Below are positions 1 through 4,057 of a stretch of DNA of 6,837 bases, one piece after another. The stretch is from an uncultured Phycisphaerales bacterium (GTDB lineage: Bacteria > Planctomycetota > Phycisphaerae > Phycisphaerales > UBA1924), in the NCBI GenBank assembly GCA_937891445.1, contig CALAFV010000488.1, positions 1 through 6,837 of the forward strand, in the 5' to 3' direction. Below the pieces are notes generated by a model. It was not told where the DNA came from and made no database searches. It saw only the letters and a program-made list of their open reading frames with translations. The first letter of the stretch is position 1. The number at the start of each line of letters is the position of its first letter. Both the position numbers and the translations under genes were made by a program.

Positions 1-83
1 GATCTGTTCCCAGAACCCGCCCCCCCTCCGCCCGCGCCCCGCCCCCCGCACCTGTCCCCAGCGCCCACTCCCCAGTGCCTCCC

Positions 84-1055
84 ATGCACTTCCGAGACCT
101 CATCTCGCGACAGGCCGCGACCTTCTCCTTCGAGTTCTTCCCCCCCAAGGGGCCGGAGGGGGCCGAGTCGCTCTTCCGCACGATCTCGGAACTCCAGAGC
201 CTCAAGCCCTCCTTCGTCTCGGTCACCTACGGCGCCGGCGGCTCGACGCGGCAACTCACGCACGACCTTGTGGTCCGCATCAAGCAGGAGACCAACCTCT
301 CCCCGGTCCCGCACCTGACCTGCGTCTGCCACTCCGAGGCCGAGATCCGCGCCATCCTCGAGCGCTACGCCCGCGCGGGCATCTCCAACATCCTCGCCCT
401 CGGCGGCGACCTGCCTCGCGACCGCGCCGACCACGACCGCTCGAAAGACGCCTTCCGCTACGCCAGCCAACTCGTCGCCTACATCCGCAAGATCGGCCCG
501 GAACTGGGTGTCCCCGGCCCCGTCTCCGGGGGAGGGCCGGGCTTCGGCATCGGCGTCGCGGGCTACCCGGAAGGCCACCCCGGCACGCCCAACCGCCTGC
601 GCGAACTGGAACTGCTCAAGGCCAAGGTGGACGCCGGCGCCGATTTCATCATCACCCAACTCTTCTTCGACAACCGCGACTTCTACGACTTCCGCGACCG
701 CTGCGAACTGATGGGCATCAAGGTCCCGATCATCGCCGGCATCATGCCCATCACGACGCGCGAGGGGATGCTCCGCATGGCCGACATGGCCCTGGGCGCC
801 CGCTTCCCCGCTCCCCTGATGCGCGCCATCAACCGCACCGGCGGCGACCCGGACGCCATCCGCCGCGTCGGCATCCACTGGGCCACCGAGCAATGCCGCG
901 ACCTGCTCGACCACAACGTCCGCGGCATCCACTTCTACACCCTCAACAAGTCCACCGCGACGCGGGAGATCTATCTGAACCTGGGCGTGAAGGACTCGGA
1001 TGGGCTGACAAACGGCAACACGCACGCCGTGGCGTCGTGGACCGCTGGACACTGA
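84..1055 (+). CDS. metF: 5,10-methylenetetrahydrofolate reductase (MetF)
   Basis: Cytosolic flavoprotein that reduces 5,10-methylene-THF to 5-methyl-THF, the methyl donor for methionine synthesis. The 323-residue product is recognised by family motifs in order: FSFEFFPPKG (residues 14-23; Glu17 matches the catalytic glutamate), VSVTYGAGGSTR (46-57), an LALGGDLP segment (105-112; Asp109 is the flavin/folate-side aspartate), VAGYPEGHP (158-166), DFIITQLFFDN (187-197), IIAGIMPI (216-223) and GIHFYTLN (281-288). It is slightly longer than the usual ~290-300 residues, partly from a Gly/Pro-rich insertion (about 142-156) before VAGYPEGHP and partly from a short C-terminal tail. ATG 84 was chosen because it sits at the usual distance from the first motif; an in-frame GTG at 75 would add only three residues. 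No Shine-Dalgarno sequence is visible: the 83 bases upstream are pyrimidine-rich. The upstream neighbour lies outside the window, so operon membership is unknown. The enzyme call is very secure; the start is less so. Confidence 0.96.
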   Translation: MHFRDLISRQAATFSFEFFPPKGPEGAESLFRTISELQSLKPSFVSVTYGAGGSTRQLTHDLVVRIKQETNLSPVPHLTCVCHSEAEIRAILERYARAGISNILALGGDLPRDRADHDRSKDAFRYASQLVAYIRKIGPELGVPGPVSGGGPGFGIGVAGYPEGHPGTPNRLRELELLKAKVDAGADFIITQLFFDNRDFYDFRDRCELMGIKVPIIAGIMPITTREGMLRMADMALGARFPAPLMRAINRTGGDPDAIRRVGIHWATEQCRDLLDHNVRGIHFYTLNKSTATREIYLNLGVKDSDGLTNGNTHAVASWTAGH

Positions 1056-1093
1056 GTTCAGCGGGGTCGAGGACCGTACAGCGTCCCTCTGAA

Positions 1094-1110
1094 CCGCCCC
1101 GAAGGGGCGG
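1094..1110. repeat. Short GAA-loop hairpin, copy 1
   Basis: Perfect 7-bp stem CCGCCCC / GGGGCGG around a GAA loop, 38 bases after the metF stop. It abuts the long palindrome that follows and belongs to the same hairpin family as 1208-1224, 1699-1715, 1804-1818, 1931-1947 and 2046-2062. It could also slow or stop transcription leaving metF, but there is no T-tract, so that role is only a guess. Confidence 0.8.
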
Positions 1111-1170
1111 CGGAATGTAGCCACGGGTGGAGCGATGCCCGCCGCAGGCGGGCGAGCGGAACCCGTGGAA
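1111..1170 (+). repeat. Long REP-like palindrome, copy A
   Basis: A 60-bp element identical, base for base, to 1948-2007. It contains GTAG (1117-1120), directly followed by a hairpin with outer stem CCACGGGT (1121-1128) / ACCCGTGG (1161-1168) and an inner stem GCCCGCC (1137-1143) / GGCGGGC (1147-1153). A GTAG tetranucleotide at the foot of an imperfect hairpin is the known hallmark of REP sequences mobilised by REP-associated tyrosine transposases. Such a transposase gene begins only 62 bases further on, in the opposite orientation. Confidence 0.85.
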
Positions 1171-1207
1171 AAGACGCACTCACACTCGTGTTCCTTCCTT
1201 CACACGT

Positions 1208-1224
1208 CCGCCCCGAAGGGGCGG
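1208..1224. repeat. Short GAA-loop hairpin, copy 2
   Basis: CCGCCCC, GAA, GGGGCGG: same stem and loop as copy 1. It lies 7 bases beyond the stop codon of the minus-strand transposase gene, so on that strand it would be the first structure in the 3' end of the mRNA. It may mark one edge of the mobile unit or act as a weak terminator. Confidence 0.78.
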
Positions 1225-1231
1225 AGGAGCC

Positions 1232-1684
1232 TCACTCAAACACATACCGCTCCTCGAACTCCACCCCGTGCGCCCGCAGCAGCCTGAGCACCTCCGACCT
1301 GAAATCCTCCCTCCGGTGATGCTCCCGCTGTCCCACGATGTACCGCCGGACCGCTTCCTCCTGCGACTTGCTCACCGAAAAGACGCTGTACCCCTCCTGC
1401 CACGCAAACTCCCCCAGATCCGCGAACGTCTGGTGCACCCAGAGCGACGACCGCGCCTTGACCGTCCGCACCAGGTCCGACACCGCCCCGTCCGGCCGCC
1501 AGCGCAGGTACAGGTGCACGTGGTCCTCCACGCCCCCGATCTCGTACAACACCCCGCGCTCCGCCCGGATGATCCCACCCATGTACGGGTACAGCCTCGC
1601 CGCAAGACCTTCGGCGATCCACGGCTCCCGCCGCCTGGTGCTGAAGACGATGTGCAGGAGAATCTGCGAATACGTGCCCGCCAT
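1232..1684 (-). CDS. IS200-like / REP-associated tyrosine transposase (Y1_Tnp)
   Basis: Single-strand DNA transposase of the HUH superfamily, 150 residues, the usual IS200 TnpA length. It starts MAGTYSQILLHIVFSTRRRE, typical of the family. The metal-binding HUH motif is His55-Val-His57 in GGVEDHVHLYL. The candidate nucleophile is Tyr115 in RRYIVGQREHH (113-123), followed by the usual HH..EDF and the C-terminal LLRAHGVEFEERY (135-147). ATG 1684 was chosen over an upstream in-frame start at 1786 because the extra 34 residues are translated repeat sequence. AAGGA lies 10 bases upstream as a possible ribosome site. No partner gene (TnpB) is present. The gene is intact and flanked on both sides by palindromes, so it is probably a solo transposase linked to REP-like repeats, either domesticated or low-activity. 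Whether it is strictly RAYT or IS200 cannot be decided without a phylogeny; the Y1 family call is secure. Confidence 0.93.
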   Translation of the reverse strand: MAGTYSQILLHIVFSTRRREPWIAEGLAARLYPYMGGIIRAERGVLYEIGGVEDHVHLYLRWRPDGAVSDLVRTVKARSSLWVHQTFADLGEFAWQEGYSVFSVSKSQEEAVRRYIVGQREHHRREDFRSEVLRLLRAHGVEFEERYVFE

Positions 1685-1698
1685 CGAGCAATCGTCCT

Positions 1699-1715
1699 TT
1701 GCCCCTCCGGGGCAA
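1699..1715. repeat. Short hairpin in the transposase leader, copy 3
   Basis: Stem TTGCCCC (1699-1705) / GGGGCAA (1709-1715) with a TCC loop on the plus strand (GGA on the minus strand). The outer two base pairs differ from copies 1 and 2 but remain paired. It sits 15 bases upstream of the transposase start codon, just 5' of its likely ribosome site (AAGGA on the minus strand), so it would fold in the 5' leader of that mRNA. Confidence 0.75.
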
Positions 1716-1717
1716 GG

Positions 1718-1723
1718 AGAATA
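1718..1723 (-). promoter_or_regulatory. Possible -10 element of the transposase gene
   Basis: The minus strand reads TGTGTATTCTCC; TATTCT matches TATAAT at four of six positions and is preceded by TGTG. Initiation about 7 bases downstream would give a leader of roughly 27 bases containing most of the hairpin at 1699-1715. No convincing -35 hexamer is seen at the right distance, so this is weak. Confidence 0.3.
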
Positions 1724-1755
1724 CACACAACAAGCACACTGTTCCGTGTCCCCGT

Positions 1756-1818
1756 CCACGGGTTCTGCTCGCTGCGCTCGCTCCACCCGTGGCTACATTC
1801 CATGGCCCCTTCGGGGCC
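1756..1818 (-). repeat. Long REP-like palindrome, copy B (inverted), with short hairpin
   Basis: Read on the minus strand this has the same order as the other copies: short hairpin (GGCCCC 1804-1809 / GGGGCC 1813-1818, loop GAA), spacer GGAATGTAG, then the outer stem CCACGGGT / ACCCGTGG (1785-1792 with 1756-1763). The interior differs from copies A and C: the 7-bp GC-rich inner arm is replaced by a shorter stretch with GCTCGCT repeated on the plus strand, making this hairpin 37 rather than 48 bases. It lies upstream of the transposase gene in the same orientation as that gene. Confidence 0.82.
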
Positions 1819-1930
1819 GTTCAGGGGTGTCCCTTGTGGGCCGCATCTCGTGATGGGTGCGTACGGCCGCGGCGTGGGTGACACGATCAACACGCGGGCT
1901 GGAGTCCGCAGCACAGGTGCGTTCGATGTG

Positions 1931-1947
1931 CGGCCCCAACGGGGCCG
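1931..1947. repeat. Short hairpin joined to copy C
   Basis: Stem CGGCCCC (1931-1937) / GGGGCCG (1941-1947) with an AAC loop. It occupies the same place relative to the following 60-bp palindrome as copy 1 does at 1094-1110. The outer bases of the stem differ from copy 1 yet remain complementary. Confidence 0.75.
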
Positions 1948-2007
1948 CGGAATGTAGCCACGGGTGGAGCGATGCCCGCCGCAGGCGGGCGAGCGGAACC
2001 CGTGGAA
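1948..2007 (+). repeat. Long REP-like palindrome, copy C
   Basis: Identical over 60 bp to 1111-1170, in the same orientation, 837 bp away. GTAG is at 1954-1957. The outer stem is CCACGGGT (1958-1965) / ACCCGTGG (1998-2005) and the inner arm is GCCCGCC (1974-1980) / GGCGGGC (1984-1990). With copy A it brackets the transposase gene as a direct repeat; copy B is inverted between the gene and copy C. Confidence 0.85.
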
Positions 2008-2045
2008 GCAGACGTGCTCCGGACTCCGCCCAACGCGCCTCATCC

Positions 2046-2062
2046 CTGCCCCGAAGGGGCAG
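2046..2062. repeat. Short GAA-loop hairpin, last copy
   Basis: Stem CTGCCCC (2046-2052) / GGGGCAG (2056-2062), loop GAA, followed by AGGAAT, which resembles the GGAAT after copies 1 and B. It marks the right edge of the clear repeat cluster. Confidence 0.75.
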
Positions 2063-2264
2063 AGGAATCTCCGTCCCCGCGTCACCCTTCCTCGCCTCGC
2101 CCATCACACAAACCCGCGCCACGCCCTCACGCGCCGGGCATACGCCCCAGCGGGCAGGGGCGGCAGCCCCTCTGACATCCGCATCCCCACCCCTGCGCAA
2201 CCCACGCCCAGAACTGAACTTGCGCCCCCACCCCAAGCCACCGTTCAAATTCCTTCCACAACCC
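2063..2264. other. Gene-free pyrimidine-rich stretch
   Basis: No coding region is supported here on either strand; the long minus-strand reading frame across it is a translation of repeats and is Arg/Gly-rich. The only structure seen is a small palindromic patch at 2143-2170 (CGCCCC / GGGGCG, then GGGGC / GCCCC overlapping it), which may be a decayed member of the short-hairpin family. Confidence 0.5.
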
Positions 2265-2293
2265 TTGACACCACCCGAACAATCCGCCACAAT
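2265..2293 (+). promoter_or_regulatory. Sigma-70-type promoter of the HTH-like gene
   Basis: Perfect -35 TTGACA (2265-2270), 17-base spacer, and -10 CACAAT (2288-2293; four of six match TATAAT). Expected initiation near 2300 is only about five bases before the GTG at 2305, so the transcript would be almost leaderless. The local sequence is less GC-rich than its surroundings, as expected for a promoter. Confidence 0.6.
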
Positions 2294-2304
2294 GCCCACC
2301 AACC

Positions 2305-3090
2305 GTGACCCAAACCTCCGCCATCTTCACCCCCGCCGATGAGCAGCAGGCCGACGAGGTCCTGGCCTGCCTGGCCGACCCCGACTGCTCCCTCAGCGCC
2401 ATCGCCCGGCGTTGCAACACCACCGTCCCCGCCCTCACGGCCTGGATGACCCGGCCCGAGATCGCCGCGCGGCTGGACGCCCTCGAAGCCGCCTTCGCCC
2501 GCCGGCTCCGCCTCCAGGTCGCCGACACCCTCCCCGCCGTCGCCCACGCCCTGACGCAGATCCTCCGCGACGCGCTGAACGAACTCACCCACCCCGCCTC
2601 CGACTCAACCTCCACCCCACGCACCCCGGAGCAGCGCCACCGCACCCGCGAGAGCGCCCGCAAGGCCGCCTCCCTGCTGGTCCGCCTGGCCACCTTCCGC
2701 GGCGGCCCCGCTCCACAGCCCCGCCCCCGCCGCGACCCCGGCCCCACCAACGACAACAACACCAGCGACGATGCCCCGCGCCAGCGCCAGGCCCCGCCCC
2801 TCGAAGACCAACTGAATCGCCTTGCCGCGATGGGCCTTCACATCGAGCTCTACCCCAGTCACGCCGGGGATGAGGCCCCTCCCCAACCTCCTGCTCCTTC
2901 AACCTCTACGCCGACGCCCGAAGGGCGCTGCGCAGCACATCCCCGCGTCTCCCCCTCTCCCGAGCCTCCCCACCTCGACGCCCCACCCCGCGCCTCAAGC
3001 CCCTCCCATCGGTCCCATCAGTCCCCACTCAACGGCAACCTCACCCCCGCGGACAACCCGCGCACTCCCGACCCGCGCGGCCCCACCTGA
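2305..3090 (+). CDS. Unrecognised helix-turn-helix-like protein with disordered tail
   Basis: I do not recognise a named family. The 261-residue product has three parts. Residues 1-95 look helical, with a plausible helix-turn-helix at about 29-50 (SLSAIARRCNTTVPALTAWM) followed by a basic amphipathic helix, resembling the DNA-binding domain of transposase- or terminase-small-subunit-like proteins. Residues 105-133 form a second, charged helix. From about 134 on the chain is Pro/Ser/Thr-rich and probably disordered, except for a short conserved-looking piece at 165-184. Codon use is strongly GC-ending early on and looser in the tail, where CCT, TCA and CAT appear. GTG 2305 is the first start in frame; no Shine-Dalgarno is visible, but a promoter lies just upstream. 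It converges on the amidotransferase gene with 18 bases between stops. It may be a DNA-binding regulator; function is unknown. Confidence 0.7.
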   Translation: MTQTSAIFTPADEQQADEVLACLADPDCSLSAIARRCNTTVPALTAWMTRPEIAARLDALEAAFARRLRLQVADTLPAVAHALTQILRDALNELTHPASDSTSTPRTPEQRHRTRESARKAASLLVRLATFRGGPAPQPRPRRDPGPTNDNNTSDDAPRQRQAPPLEDQLNRLAAMGLHIELYPSHAGDEAPPQPPAPSTSTPTPEGRCAAHPRVSPSPEPPHLDAPPRASSPSHRSHQSPLNGNLTPADNPRTPDPRGPT

Positions 3091-3108
3091 CCGCGGCACC
3101 CATTCTTG

Positions 3109-3966
3109 TTACCCCCTCACCGCCCGCGCCGCCTCCACCAACTTCGCGAACAGCCCCGCGCCCAGTGCCTCATCGGCCGTGCGCTCCGGATGCCATTGCA
3201 CGCCGAGATAGAAACGCCGCGTCGGGTCGTCGATCGCTTCGATGACGCCGTCGTCGGCGACGGCCACCACGCGCAGGCGGCCGGGTGAGCGTACGGCCTG
3301 GTGGTGGCTGCTCATGACTTCCCCCGCGCCCGCCCCGGCCTCCCCTGCCTTCCCGAACACAAGAATGGGGTGCGGCGCATCACCCACGAGCCGGACCGGG
3401 TGCACGGAGTTGCCCGCGTGGCGGTCGGCCGTCGGGACCTCGTCGGGGAGGTGCTGGCAGAGGGAGCCGCCGGCGACCAGGGCCATCATCTGCATGCCGA
3501 GGCAGACGCCCAGAACCGGCCCCCCCCCCGCCCCGCCCGCCTCGGCCGGGGCGTCGAGCAGGCGCAGCAGCGCGGTCTCGTACTCCTGCCGGCGCGGGTG
3601 GACCAGCGGCGAGGCCTTGGGGTGCGTCGGCTCGCCGAAGGGCTCGGTGCGCGGGTCGTCGCCGCCGGTGAGGACGAAGCCGTCGCACCGGCGCACGTGC
3701 TCGGGCGCCAGCGCAGGGAGCGGGGGCAGCACGACCGGCACGCCGCCGGCCCTGGCGATCATCTCGCAGTAGGCCATCGCGACGGTCGCGCGGGGGCGGG
3801 ACGGCCGCGCGGGGTCGGCGGACGCGGGCTCGACGAGGTCGGCCGTGATGCCGATGACCGGCGCCGCCTTGCCGGCGCGCCATGTCCCGCTCGGCGTCCC
3901 GGCCGCTCCCGCCGCGCCTGCCGCGCCGCCCCGCTGCCTCCAGTCTGCCGGCCCGTGCCGCTGCAC
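3109..3966 (-). CDS. Class I glutamine amidotransferase, peptidase C26 (PuuD-like)
   Basis: Predicted cytosolic hydrolase of gamma-glutamyl amide bonds, in the family of gamma-glutamyl-GABA hydrolase (PuuD). The substrate cannot be read from sequence. In the 285-residue product the domain starts at APVIGITADL (35-44). The segment FVLTGGDDPRTEPFGEP (97-113) is typical of C26. The nucleophile is Cys155 in VLGVCLGMQMM; SSHHQAV (220-226) follows; His259 and Glu261 in YLGVQWHPE complete the triad. All catalytic residues are present. GTG 3966 was chosen because AAGGAGG (3979-3973) lies six bases upstream; the open frame continues further but is Arg-rich and overlaps the divergent gene. An Ala/Gly-rich stretch (about 13-24) precedes the domain. 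A run of ten G lies just before the nucleophile loop. A -10-like element is at 4005-4000. The gene diverges from the DUF4340 gene; a shared role is not demonstrated. Confidence 0.9.
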   Translation of the reverse strand: MQRHGPADWRQRGGAAGAAGAAGTPSGTWRAGKAAPVIGITADLVEPASADPARPSRPRATVAMAYCEMIARAGGVPVVLPPLPALAPEHVRRCDGFVLTGGDDPRTEPFGEPTHPKASPLVHPRRQEYETALLRLLDAPAEAGGAGGGPVLGVCLGMQMMALVAGGSLCQHLPDEVPTADRHAGNSVHPVRLVGDAPHPILVFGKAGEAGAGAGEVMSSHHQAVRSPGRLRVVAVADDGVIEAIDDPTRRFYLGVQWHPERTADEALGAGLFAKLVEAARAVRG

Positions 3967-3972
3967 GCGCGT

Positions 3973-3979
3973 CCTCCTT
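3973..3979 (-). promoter_or_regulatory. Ribosome binding site deciding the amidotransferase start
   Basis: AAGGAGG on the minus strand, six bases from the in-frame GTG at 3966-3964. It is the strongest Shine-Dalgarno in the window and the reason for choosing that start, since no ATG lies near the expected N-terminus. Confidence 0.7.
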
Positions 3980-3999
3980 GTCCTCCACCCCGGCTCCAC

Positions 4000-4005
4000 A
4001 GCGTA
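4000..4005 (-). promoter_or_regulatory. -10-like element for the amidotransferase gene
   Basis: TACGCT on the minus strand (TAnnnT pattern, three of six to TATAAT). Initiation near 3993 would give a leader of about 27 bases with the Shine-Dalgarno correctly placed. No -35 match is seen. Confidence 0.35.
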
Positions 4006-4045
4006 TCGGCCGCGCGGCCGCCGCGACCGAAACCGCCGCCGCGGG

Positions 4046-4051
4046 TACACT
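4046..4051 (+). promoter_or_regulatory. -10-like element giving a leaderless DUF4340 mRNA
   Basis: TACACT (TAnnnT) ends six bases before the GTG at 4058. In bacteria with leaderless genes, this TAnnnT to start-codon spacing puts the first transcribed base at or next to the start codon. There is no Shine-Dalgarno in front of the gene, which agrees. No -35 match is visible. Confidence 0.5.
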
Positions 4052-4057
4052 GCGGGC

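Noticed and set aside
1..83. Tail of an upstream gene on the plus strand
   Set aside because: All three plus frames are open through this pyrimidine-rich stretch, so no frame can be preferred.
1127..1957. 276-residue plus-strand frame over the transposase
   Set aside because: It translates repeats and the antisense of the transposase; no family features.
1094..2062. CRISPR array
   Set aside because: Repeats are palindromic, vary in spacing and orientation, and differ in sequence; there are no regular spacers and no cas genes.
1793..2302. 169-residue minus-strand frame right of the transposase
   Set aside because: Segments such as LPLRGRD and HPWLHSAAPLGP are translated palindromes, a common source of false proteins in repeat-rich genomes.
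2292..2342. 16-codon ATG frame overlapping the start of the HTH-like gene as a leader peptide
   Set aside because: It begins inside the -10 hexamer, so it would not be transcribed from that promoter; no ribosome site.
3845..4057. Longer N-terminus for the DUF4340 protein, starting at 3845
   Set aside because: It would place 71 Pro/Arg-rich residues before the membrane segment and overlap the amidotransferase start; the -10 element at 4046 favours GTG 4058.
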